Part shown: piece after piece, positions 42,841 through 54,620 of the stretch
How the letters are laid out: every line of letters starts with the position of its first letter
Position numbering within the stretch: position 1 is the stretch's first letter
DNA from: Cladochytrium replicatum
Lineage: Eukaryota > Chytridiomycota > Chytridiomycetes > Cladochytriales > Cladochytriaceae
Assembly: GCA_025526935.1 (NCBI GenBank)
Contig: JAHLKD010000050.1
Span: 62,001 to 126,000, forward strand
Direction: 5' to 3'
Length of the DNA: 64,000 nucleotides
The notes under the pieces: generated by a model
Databases searched by the model: none
Told to the model about the DNA's origin: nothing
The model's input: only the letters and a program-made list of their open reading frames with translations
Made by a program: the position numbers and the translations under genes

Positions 42841-45800
42841 ATGGAACAACTGACAGTCCCGCAAGTAGCCGGATGGTTCAGACGGCAAGGGAGGGAGGAC
42901 GTAGCGAAGGTATTCGAAGGTAAGTCAGGTTTAACTTGGTTTAGATCTATTCTCTGAAGTTTGTTTGGATTCGTTGCGCAGATGAGGACATCGACGGGTT
43001 CGCAGTTGAGAAGTTGGATAGTGAGGCGCTAAAGGAGCTTGGATTCTCGAAATACGGGCAGCGCGTGCGAGTCATGGCGCTTGTTGAAATGCTTCGAGCG
43101 GAACACACCATGAGAGATGAATTGACACCAACGTAAGATGTGGTATCAAATAGAAGACACGAATACAGATTCTGAATCGGATCATCAAAGATTTTCGAAC
43201 TGGGAACCGCTGATGCAGGAGATAGCCCCACGCACATTGGAACCACTTGATGATCCGCTTAATGACATCTACATGGACAAGCAAGGAAGTAGACATGACA
43301 AAGACACAGGAGCAGAGGCAAGTACAAAGCATCTTTTTTGAAAATCTCAGTGATCCCATTGGGCATTTAATTAGTTGGTCAAGATTCATTACAGACAAAA
43401 GTCAGAAGCGGAACAGATCAGCACTGGTCCCATAGCCACAAGCAAGTCCAATGGCTGTATCATTCAGCCAGGACAGTTCGCAGCTGCTTTCAGCAAGAAA
43501 ACACCCATGAAGGCTAAGGCTAATAAACCAAGATCATTGATGCACACATCTCCTTTTAAGTCACAGAAGATCTTCTTTTCTCGTGGTGGTACACAAGCTG
43601 AACAAGAAGATGATAATTTTGTGTACTATAAAGGTACTTTGAGCTAATTGTAATCCACAATTTCTAATATGCATTTTAGGAACTGGTGAATGCCCACAAT
43701 CCCTTGGGCACAGTTTGCTTATTCAGGTACTTTGAACTTGGCGTCATTCAGGCTGGTTGACACCTTTTTCAGAAAAATTTGCGCAGATTCTTGTCTTCTC
43801 CAATGGAGACATATTTGAAGTATCCTGACAACAATGAAGTTGTACATCAAAAAAATGTTATTGCAGTATTTGAACCCCGGCTGCACGCAAATAACAGTGA
43901 CAGAAGGACAGTTGGATACTTCTCCAGAGCACAGAAAGGAGACATATCATGTAAGAGTTACTTAATTACATAACATAAAAAGCACTCTCACAGACAGTTG
44001 TGGAACATGTAGACACACTGGATAATTCATGTACGCTGAGCAATATTTCATCCAAATACAGCACAAAGTCAGAAGATGAACAAGTTGGGCATCGGAAAGG
44101 CTTTGCACTTTTGACAAAAAATGGATATCTGTGTTCAACAGCTCAAACAGAGTCTACTGATGATGACCCCATTCTTCCACCTTTTGGAGATTCCGACATT
44201 GACAAGTATGAAGATGACTCGGAGTGGGAAAATGAAGTTGGAGATTTCACAGCTGAAATGAAGGCAAAGAAATCAACAACCACAGAGAGTCAAGTTCAAA
44301 TTCCTTCTGCAACAGATGGATCAGAAGAAATAATAGAAAATTCAATTGCTGAGTCTGATTTAGAAGCACTCCCAAAAAGCGTTATTCGCCAATTTTTACA
44401 TGATTATATCGAACAATTCTGTGTCAACTGGACAGAAGAAAACAGAGAGCTGTATGAAAGAAGGGCATGGAAATCTTGGAAGAAAGATCATTTGAATACT
44501 GCTGATTTGCAGGGTCAAATAGAGTTTATCGATTATCATCGACTCAGTGTAAAACTCATACCAGCACTAGAGGCAGGAAGCTATAAAAGCAGGGAAGATT
44601 TATATCATCAATGTGGTAGTCTTGATGAATCCCTATCAGATAGATGTGACTTGGCACTCCGATTAGAGATTGCAATGAGAGATACAAGACCTGATAGAAA
44701 AGAACTGCCCAAAATTGATCAGACAAAAAAAAAGCCAAAGAAACAGCTGGAAAGTAGCATCCCTGATACTGAATCTGATGCAGAGCTTTCAGATGGTATG
44801 TCAGACTTTATCGTTGATGATACTCCTGAAATCAGACCTCCAAACACTGGTGGAATTAATGATGTATCAGAAACGTCAACAAAGCTTTCAAACCCCTCAG
44901 AATTTGATTATAAACAACCTGAACATGAGGAGGTCTTCATTGTATGTTTTTACCCTACATTATGTGTTACTTTCTGATCGAGTTAATTTGTAGAATGATG
45001 TAAATTCAAGTCTTGCAGGTGAAAGCGATCCAATAATTCCAGATTCTCAAAATCAATCAGACAACAATGTTCAGGAAATGGATGAAAATCAAACATCTTT
45101 TCAAGAAATATTCTCTGACACAGAGATTGCTGAGACTCAACAAACAGCTAAACCAATATCAACTAGAACAATAAATAGAACCTCGCAAATGAACATTAAA
45201 GAGAAACCTGTTGCTGCGTTCCGAGGGGTGGGGACACATGATGACCCACTAATTCTTGACTCAGAAGATGAAGAATCTGGTCATACCAGCAGAAGCAATG
45301 ACACAGAGCATGATCAGAGTGAAAAAATGCAAAACTCTTCAATGTGGTATGCACGAAGACATAAAGGAAATGCACCCTTTGTGGATGTTGGGATGATGTC
45401 AAAATTTGACAAAAGTCTTGACAAATACTTCAAAGATGTATTTGAAGGTAATTATACTCGGCAGTGCTTAACAGATTATTGATCTCGTTCAAAAGGTCAG
45501 CCGGAGAAACTCAAAAGGTGTCTTGTTGATACCATTAAGAGTGCATCTGTCAATGGTCAAGTGAAGACCAAAAATCTTCAGTTACTAATGGAGTATCGCC
45601 ATTATATTGAGCGAATATTGCGTAAGATTGTTGGTGATGGAAGAGACCTTTTGGGAACGCTGCCTAACGTTCCAAACGAGATTGTTCATGGAGATACTGG
45701 ATTTTATCGAGATATGTGGCTGTGTCTTGAAAGCATATCTAGTTTTATCAATTGGAGAATCAGTGAAGCTGAGAATATTGAAAACTATCCAATCTCAGAG

Positions 45801-48800
45801 GAAAGCAACTCTAACTTGACAGATGAAAATATTGACAGAATAATGTCACCAAAGCGTAAACGAAAAGCTTCAGAAATGACATCTCAGAGTCCTGAGACAG
45901 TTGATATGGAAGCTGGGCCATCAAAGAAAAAAGGAAGGAAGAAGATTAAGAAAATTATTGATGAATCTGACTCGTTCAAGAATATGATGAAGAGCAGAAA
46001 GGAAGCTGAAAAGGAAATTGAAGAACGAAGCAAACAGTACGTCTATTTTTTGTTACTTTTTATAACTTTCGATATTGAACGTTGCATAAAAGGCATCAAC
46101 AGAAAGAAGGAGTGAAAAAGGTAAGAAATATATCTTCTTTATGTCCTATAAATAACTTATAGTTTTGTACCAGCACATGATTAATGCAGGGCATGCAGAT
46201 GATGAACCAGATATCTATATTCCTGATGTAATTGTACAGAAGAATATTTATGAGCACCAGGTTGGTCTGGTGATTCATGCATTCTGATGCTCTTATTTAT
46301 TATACATCATCAAGATTGATGGTGCTTCATTTATATGGCGACAATGTTTCATGATCTGTCAGGATATTCCAGATGCACCAAATCAGCATTTCACTGGGTG
46401 CATTTTAGGTGATGAAATGGGATTGGGTATGCATTAATTGTTTTTAAGTAGATCGTAAACTTATCTCTTTGGAAGGAAAAACACTTCAGGTTATTATCGT
46501 GCTCTATACACTTTGGCTGGAGATTTCCAAAGGACATAATGGAGTTCCTGAACACCTTAAAGTAAGATGACAATCGACACACTCTGGATTTCTCTGCTGA
46601 TAATATTTTTCAGGATAGAAGATTTATGATTTTAGTACCAAATATTGCCAGATTGAACTGGTAAGCCGAATTTACTGCCATTCGAATATTCTGACTTACA
46701 TCACATGCTTAAAAGGAGAAATGAAATATTTCATTGGGTGAAAGAAGATGAAGAGTTTTGTGAACACATTTTTACCTTTGGTATATCTTTATAAATGAAA
46801 AGCCGAGGAGAACTAATTTTTACTAGATAGCAAAAATCAAAAGAGAATGGATATACTTGAGAAATGGCATTCAATTGGAGGTTTATTAATTCTTACTTAC
46901 GACCAGTTGAGACTATTTACCAATCCTGCAAATGAGAACATACAGAGAATAAGTGAGTTGCTCCTGGATCCTGGTCCAGCACTTATTGTTGCAGACGAAG
47001 CACATATTGTGGGTTAGATCAAATTCATCAAGATTTTTAGTTTTGAAGCCTTTACTTTTTTAGATCAAGAATAAAGATGCAAAAATTTCACAGATTAGTG
47101 GGCTATTCAAGAGTTGGAGCCGGATTGCACTTACAGGCAGCCCACTCCAGAACAATCTTGCTGAGTACTGGTGAGAATAAGATTTACTTTATTATAAATT
47201 ATTTTAACAATTAACTATCAGGACAATGGTGATTGCTAATGGATGTTATGGTGGTGTTGTTAACTAATCAATTATTAGGTTAACTGGGTGTTCCCAGGAT
47301 TTTTGGGAAGTTTCAGTGAATTCAAAAATCGCTATGTGAATCCTATTGAGAATGGGAGATTTGCCGACTCTACAGCACATGATATTCAGCTATCAAAGAG
47401 GCGTGTTTGGGTCCTTTCGGAGCATCTTCAAAATATCCTGTTGAGGTATTGTATTGTTATATTTGTGCGAATTTTTATTTATATTTCTTAGGCGAACAAG
47501 TGAACTGGTTGTTAAACCTCCAAAGTTTGATGTAATAATTAGATGTAAACTTACAGAAGTCCAACAAAATATGTATGAGGTACAGTGGCATCTTCCATGC
47601 AATTCCAATTATTGACTGTTCTTTAAGGCACTCGTTAGTTACATAAGAGAAACTGGGGGTTTTGACAATATTGTTCATTATATCGCAGCATTTACTAGGA
47701 CATGTCAGCATCCCTGGATCTTTGAGGTCAGTTGGCAATCATTGTTGTGACACTTAGATATTCACAAGTTTGCACAGTTTGAAGAAAAACGGAGAATTGA
47801 GCAATCAAGAGCCAAGATATCCAAGAAATTGCAACAATCAGTCAATGACAATCAAGAAGAAACACTGTCAGTTGAAAAGGCAAGAGAAGTATTGGCTAAA
47901 ATGGAGTCAATCTTTGCAAGTAGGTGAAGCAGTCTCTGTGGAAACATCGCTCACTTATGCATGTCTTTAGAAATTGATAACCTTGAAGCAGAAGCTTTGT
48001 CAGCAAAAGCTGCAATTGCCCTCACAATCATAGACAGTTCTTTAAGAGTTAATGACAAAGTACTTGTGTTCATGAGATGGCTTCCAACGTTGGGTGAGTT
48101 GCTACAATTGACACTCTAAATTTAACCTGACCTAACTGACTTTTCAGAATATCTCAAGAGACGACTTACAGATCGAAAGGTGCCTTTTGGTGTACTTGCA
48201 GGAGGAGCAGTAATTGTGAATCTTGTGCAACAAGTTGACTTAGAGCTAACCCAAATTAATAGAAAGCCGAAGATCGATCTGCTGTTATAGACAAGTTCAA
48301 TAACACATCACAATTGAAGGTTCTTCTAATTACAGTTAAGGTAACTAACTCTGCAAACTTTCTATTGATTGCCAAAAACTCACTCTTTGTGTACTTGTAA
48401 GACAGCAAGCACAGCCGTGAACTTGCATGGTGGAAACAGGGTTATATTTCTCGACATCGCTTTTAACCCCCAGGATGATCTCCAGTGTATCGGGCGAGTA
48501 AGAATCTCCAATCACTGGCGATTGTCAACTCATAACCCATTCTTCAGGCTCACCGCTTCGGACAAAAGAAGGACGTATATATATATCGACTGCAATCTGC
48601 TGATACGTTTGAAGAAAAGCTGTTCAAAGCAGGAAGGCACAAAATGGATCTTGCATTGTAGGTGTAACAAGGTTGAAGAGTACATGCACTGATGAACATT
48701 GCTGCAGGAACTTAATCGACAAGATTAGCACCGCCAAAAAATTATCGAAATCTGAGATGGCTCGCCGATTCTTTGATCCGCCATCCCGTGAACTTCGCAC

Positions 48801-50820
48801 AAGTGTTGTGGGAACTGAACAAAACCATCAAGATCAGATTGTGATCGACGTAATCAGGAGGTAATGCAAACATGTCCCGCATGCAAATTTCTAAAGTCAA
48901 TTTAGACATGGTTCCGATGTTACGGAAATAATAGACATATCTCAAATGTTTGATGTTGAGGAAGGGACGGTTGATGATGAGGAACAGGCAGAGCGTGAGA
49001 AAGAACTTCAGGCAATGCGTGCGAGGAGAAAATTGGGACCCGCAAGCAACATAGAGATTCGAGACGACTTCAACCCATCTGTAGATTACAGTGCTGTCTA
49101 TTCTCTGCCAAAAACTACAGCGGAATCACGTGCTGTACCGCTGTTGACTCAACTTGAGCAACCAGAGGCTAGTTTGTTGGAAGCCATTCTAGATGAAGAT
49201 GAAGCAGATCTGGATCCCAATGAGGAGATGATGGCATTTGAAGAGTGGAACAGCGAAGTTGCTGCAATGGATTTGGATAACGATGATCAGCAACAGGAAA
49301 CACAACCACAACGTGATGGAACATCTTTAAACTCTTCTGCTCATTCGCTAAATATGGCTACCGTGCAATCTGAAGAAACACACACAGAAAGAAACAAAAA
49401 GCCTTCGATCAAAAGAAGCACGGGATCAGGTTCACACAATGACATTCCAAACCTACCGAATGATCGAGGCTTTGGTCAGAGTGACGTTACCATGCAAGGA
49501 TACTCCGTTTGTCAAAAGAGAAGTCAAAGTGAACTGATGCAGGGAATTGTGGGTGTTTCAGTTCACAGAAATGAAAATCTCACAGAAGTGATGCAGAAAG
49601 CGGCAGAGGTGGATCCACCCCTCAACACGGATGCTTCATCGTCGAATAAGGGTGCATCCCAAAATGCGCTTCACACGCCAATTCCAACGCCATTATCCTC
49701 GAAAGAAATGCTGGATGCCCTGAAGAAGAAAATATTCGATGCGACTTTGCCGAAAAAATCTGCCAGTCCCGGAGACCAACAATCGATTCCGCCAAATGCT
49801 GTCATATCTGCGTACTTTGACCTTCAGCTCTGTCCAACGAGTGATTTGGCTCAATCCGACGCTCCTGTCGCAACTACCACTCAAGATAATTCCAACCGAG
49901 AAGACGCAACCATCTCCTCTCTGAAGGATGGAAGAAGCTTTCCGCAACTCAGAAGCCCACGCTTAGCTGATCAACAAACCTCAACTGGGACAGGGAGTAT
50001 TATCTCTTCACCAATTCAAATACCCCGGCCTTTCTCTCCTGCAGCGCGAGATCAGTCGCAACCAAGAAGCGCTGAAGAAGTAATGGTACCTCAAACCGCT
50101 AAGCCCGCAATTGCGACAATCTCGTCAAATCATGCCAAACCGTGGGCCAATACGCCGCAGACATTATCTTCGCGCAACTTACCCCACAATCCTCGGCCAG
50201 CCTCCGCCACCAGCAGCATCCCGCAACAAACTCCTTCCCATCGCGGTTCAACTTCTAGCACGAACCCACCCGGTCGCTTGTCGCCGGCAGTTAATCAGCA
50301 AGGAAACACAGGACCACCTAGCCGGCCGGGACATTTTGGGAATAGAACTGTATACTTCAGCAGTTCATCTCAATCAGAACCTTCCCGTGGCCAAAAGCGA
50401 CCAAATGTAGATCCCCCTCAGGATTCAGCAAGGCGGTTTGCACACTCACACACACCGTATCATCCACCAGCTAACTCCCGGTGGAAACCTATCGCTCCAA
50501 CGTCGCACTACCGACCGTCCACTGGAGGATTTCGTACTCCAGATGGTAATGCATTTCCTATCGATCCTTATCGAAGATTTTCGGGACCGATACAGGGGGA
50601 TGATTTTGGCGGTCGGCCTCGCTTCCAGGAACAAGGAAGATTTGGGCCTCCCAGACATGATGGGAATCGTTCTGCTCCAAGCAGACCATCACATCCACAC
50701 TCTGGGCCTTCAGCAAGCAGACCGTCACAACCACCCTCTAGGCCTCCAGCTAGAACGGGAACCCCGATACCTGTTCCATCCACCAGGCCAAACCCGGCTC
50801 CACCTCAAAATCCTCCGTAA
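42841..50820 (+). CDS. SAM-domain ATRX-like SNF2 chromatin ATPase
   Basis: Large gene with about 25 short introns. It starts with a SAM domain (TVPQVAGWFRRQGREDVAKV, spliced to EDIDGFAVEKLDSEALKELG, FSKYGQRVRVMALVEML). A long acidic, Ser-rich region follows, with a segment FLHDYIEQFCVNWTEENREL. The SNF2 core has GDEMGLGKTLQ (Walker A), VADEAHI (DEAH), ALTGSPLQNNLAEYW, then FPGFLGSFSEFKNRYVNPIE with NGRFADST, diagnostic of the ATRX/ARIP4 branch. The helicase-C part has VFMRWLPTLEYLKRRL, TASTAVNLHGGNRVIFLD and GRAHRFGQKKDVYIYRL. The last exon (about 48908-50820) is a Pro/Ser-rich disordered tail of over 600 residues. ATRX-family enzymes remodel chromatin at repeats. The gene is more AT-rich than its neighbours. 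Confidence 0.85.
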
Positions 50821-50989
50821 TTTACACTCCTTCCTTCACGTTTCTTCTTTATTTCTTTTGTTCATATTTTGCACTTTTTGTTGTTCCAACAATAACTGAT
50901 TACTTGAAAAAAGGCCCATGATAGTCAAATGGCCACGTTACAAGGCGACCAGTATCTGTTATCCTCACTTTGTGATCAATGTCTTATGA

Positions 50990-52340
50990 GCCTGCTTCAT
51001 TCGCCAAATGTATGCGAACTTTTGTAACCGAACTCCATCTATCGCGACCGCAAAGTTCACATCCACGGTCTTGTAAATAGATTCAAGCCCGAAATTATCG
51101 TGCAGGGCCAGGATCATATGCCGGATCATTGAATGACACTTGCCGCTTTCCAGCCTTCCTTAACCAGCTCAAAACACTGGGCCACACCAGCCCACCTTTA
51201 ATATAATCGTGAGCTGAACCAGACACGCTTCGAGAGGCTTGCTGAAACTCATCAATCGGTGGCCCTTGGATTCCAGTTCCCCGGAGGGACTCACTTTACA
51301 TCCAGATGGACCAACTGCATCAGAAAGAACAAACCGATGTCCGATCCCTGCTCATTCTTGGCGAATTTGATGTTGTGTGCGAGCTTTGGTGCCTGGTTAT
51401 CACCAGTCAATCCCAGCGCCTCGCATATGAATAGTTCTGGATGCATCCCAATAAACCTTTCCGAGCACACCGCAGCCGCCGCGCCACCATCCGACGTCCC
51501 GCATCGGAACCGTCATCAATGGTCTCGGCTCCGTAGCGTTCTGCGAGACCAGCAACCGCGCGCTCGCGATCGCGTCGGCAGGGATCGGTTTCCTGATCAC
51601 CAGGTGGGGGTTGTTTGCGAGTGCACGTGGTTCTTACGCGAGATTGCGACGTGGGCTGGCGTGGAGACGTTCGGAGCGGTCGAAGGGCACCAGGACTCGT
51701 GTTCTGTGCATACAAGAGCATCTTGATATGTTGATGAGGAAGGAGGTCCATGGAGTCAGGTGCGGCGCGACGTGGCCGGTTTGTCCGCCGAGATGCCCGA
51801 GACGATCGATGTTGGGCTGGACGGGGAATGTGCGGTCTTAGTACACGTGCGACAGTCCTCGCTGGGGTTGGATGAATGAGGGCTGTTCGCATACTTTTCC
51901 CACGATTAACATTTTACCTCTCAAACCCGACGATGAGCTCGACATCTCTCCCGGCTTTGATAATTTCCCCTTCCTAGAATTATTGCAGAGCTCTCGGAAG
52001 AGCATTTGTTGTTCACGTTGAAGATTGGGATGCCTTTCAATTGCTCTCCGAGGGCACCGTAGATCGCACGCAGGCCCGTGGTCGATTCTCCGTAGCAGTG
52101 CGAGACGAAGGCGGCGTCAATTTCGGAAGCGAAGGATAGGAGAGGCGATGCATCCGCGATGGCGGAAAGGGTGGCCTATTTGCCCAGGATGGGGTAGTCA
52201 GAATCTGGGCTGGGACGCTCGAAACTGGTTCATGCTGAGCCTTCAGGTTCCAGGAGCGCAAAGAGCACTTATCGTTCCAGCGGCGATCACAAAAGTTTGA
52301 GTCTGTGAAGCCGTGACCAAACAGGACGTGTTGAGATTGG
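50990..52340 (-). pseudogene. Decayed SCP-x-type 3-ketoacyl-CoA thiolase
   Basis: No frame is open, but pieces in correct order match the peroxisomal SCP-x thiolase. From 52200 down: DYPILGK, then FVSHCYGESTTGLRAIYGAL and GIPIFNVNNKCSSESSA (the NVNNNC-type active site, Cys present), then VELIVGFER, then VAISRKNHVHSQ. Near 51500: SDGGAAAAVCSERFIGMHPE. Further down: ESKGH (glycine-histidine motif of thiolases), CFELVKEGWKAA/AGKRQV and LALHDNFGLESIY. Each piece lies in a different frame with intervening stops. The intact enzyme cleaves branched or bile-acid-like 3-oxoacyl-CoA in peroxisomes. The relic ends about 110 bases before the eIF2-alpha start. Confidence 0.75.
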
Positions 52341-52449
52341 AAGCCACAGACCTTGCTCACGTGAAACGGATTGTGGCAAGTGTGTGGCTGATAATTGTGG
52401 CATATTATTCAGTGGCTTGGCATCAGAAAACAAGGTGACACTTAGCAAA

Positions 52450-53790
52450 ATGGTGAGCTTCAAGGACGAAGTGGAGGAATTCGACCACGAGAACGGCCCA
52501 GGATCGGACGGGGAGGAAGAACAGCAGCGCACCATCATCAGAAATCCAGGACTTCCTGGTGAGGGCGGGGTCGATGGCACACCTTCGGCATTGGCAGCTC
52601 AAACGGAGTCACAGATTCGGCTTCAGTGCCGCTTCTACGAGAACCGATACCCCGAGATCGACGACTTGGTGATGGTCAATGTGCGACAGATCGCGGAGAT
52701 GGGGGCTTATGTGCATTTGATGGAGTATAATAACATCGAGGGGATGATTCTGCTGAGCGAGCTGTCGAGAAGGCGGATTCGGTCTATACAGAAGCTTATC
52801 AGGGTCGGGCAGAAGCAGGTCGTGGTTGTCATTAGGGTGGACAAAGAGAAGGGTAAGTCTTTGGAGGTGCGACGATAAGGCGAGCAGAGTGTGATAACGA
52901 CGAATGCCTTTCCAGGATACATTGATCTCTCAAAGCGACGTGTGTCGCCAGAGGACGTGATCAAGTGCGAGGAGAAGTACCGAAAATCGTCCGTTGTTCA
53001 CAGTATCATGTACCACGTAGCGCAGAAGTTGGACATGGAGCTCGAACAGTTGTACCAGGAAGTTGGGTGGCCGCTGTATAAGCAGTACGGCCACGCCTTC
53101 GACGCATTCATGGTGGCAATCAAGTATGTTCTGAACTCAACCACACATCTTTTGTTCACAGAGATTTTGGCGATCAGCGAACCTGACGAATTGTTCAAGA
53201 ACATTGAAATGTCTGTGGACGTACGGAGAGAGCTGATGTCGATGATTCGACGAAGGATGACGCCAAAAGAGATCAAGATCCGTGCCGGTGAGCAATCTTC
53301 GAAGATCTAAATTTGGTAAATTTGTCTGATTCAGATCTACCTGTGCAGATCTTGAGGTGACATGCTTTGGATACGAAGGAATCGACGCAATTAAAGCCGC
53401 TCTTGCTGCCGGCGAGGAATGCTCGACTGAGGAAGTCAAAATTAAAATCAAGCTTGTTGCGCCACCACTGTACGTGATATACACCCACGCACTCGACAAA
53501 GTGCAAGGCGTGGAGCTTTTGGAGAAGGCGATTGCAAAGGTCGAAGAGACGATCAAATCATCGGGTGGTAACTTGCAGATCAAGATGAAGGTGAGACGAT
53601 CATGATCTCGAATATTGAACGATTTCAAATCATTTCATTTCAATTGTAGCCCAAGTCGGTCACTGAAACAGATGATGCTGAGCTTGATGCAATGTTGGAC
53701 AAGGCTTCGAAAGAGAATGCGGAGGTTGCTGGGGACGACGATGACGATGAAATGGCCGCAGAAGATGACGAAGACGCAGCCGACGAATGA
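52450..53790 (+). CDS. SUI2: Translation initiation factor eIF2 alpha subunit
   Basis: Alpha subunit of eIF2, which brings initiator tRNA to the 40S ribosome. The S1 domain reads [19 protein letters not shown] and contains [20 protein letters not shown], including the regulatory Ser51 that stress kinases phosphorylate. Then [23 protein letters not shown] across an intron (52853-52915), a helical domain, and the C-terminal alpha-beta domain ([19 protein letters not shown]). It ends in an acidic tail ([10 protein letters not shown]). Introns also near 53288-53347 and 53590-53649. The ATG at 52450 gives about 58 extra residues before [10 protein letters not shown], an acidic stretch absent from yeast and animal proteins. 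Alternatively a GT right after that ATG and the AG before CRFY would remove it as an intron. Confidence 0.93.
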
Positions 53791-54078
53791 GCGTTTTGGG
53801 ATTGATTGCATTGTACATCATCCCACCCTAGTGTCAGATTCCACTCCAAAATGGTTCATTCACTCAATCTGGATCAGAGTTAAAATTCGATTGAGAAACA
53901 CGACTGACGCGAGCTGACCGAATATGGCGATATATGATGTATAGAGCTGCGCCCGGTCACACGAGCACATACAACAGTCACGTGGATGATGTATCATTGT
54001 GGCCCATATAAGCAGAGTGTTCCCCTCACAAAAGCACACAGGTTGATCTGAAGCACTCTTTTCACTCACTCCAAAATC

Positions 54079-54439
54079 ATGACTCGCTCTTTCGAACACA
54101 ACCACAAGAACGACAGCAAGGACCGTCACGTTTCAAAGTGAGGCAACACGTTAAGTGCAATCCCTAAAGCATGTCTGATCTTTTGCTGTTAAGGACTGGT
54201 AACCTCGACGTACGTGGTCTGCCAAAAAAGCAAGGTGCCGGGAAAGGAAACTGGGGCTCGACAGATGACTACGACGAGGAGATTGCTGACGCTGACTCGC
54301 CTACTCAAGTCGTTACTGAGCAAAAGATCAAGGTGATGCATGCATTTGGTTACAGGTCTGAACAGATTGCTTATGAATTTCTTTAAAACAGGTCGTTACA
54401 CAAGAGGAAGCGCAGAAGCTTCAGCAGGCAGCCGCTTAA
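54079..54439 (+). CDS. Stf2-like small hydrophilic protein
   Basis: About 87 residues from three exons. It begins MTRSFEHNHKNDSKDRHVSK, then KTGNLDVRGLPKKQGAGKGN and WGSTDDYDEEIADAD, ending TQEEAQKLQQAAA. Yeast Stf2, first described as a regulator of the F1F0-ATPase inhibitor and later as a desiccation-protective hydrophilin, shares the MTR start, the HTGN-type motif and the KKQGxGKGNWG core. The small size and strong hydrophilicity fit. Both splice junctions (after HVSK and after EQKIK) are phase-consistent. The alternative family is the related HABP4/PAI-RBP1 type of RNA-binding proteins. Confidence 0.78.
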
Positions 54440-54620
54440 TGCTCCAGCAAAGGACTCCGATTCGTAAGAGCCATTTACATGACAACACCTCAATCTGCCA
54501 AACCTTTTGCGTTACCATGATCTAAGCTGAAAGAGAAGAATTGTAAATACACATTGCATCTAATTTTAGCACCATCCAAATCAAAACTCTCGTGGCTTAG
54601 ACTCTCACCTTAATCTGTGG

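Noticed and set aside
51259-51892. Open frames of 155-161 codons on both strands
   Set aside because: Chance openings within the decayed thiolase; protein homology lies in other, broken frames.
52559-52598. 39-base GT-AG intron inside the eIF2-alpha extension
   Set aside because: Shorter than any supported intron here and leaves the frame unchanged; the alternative starting right after the ATG is more meaningful.
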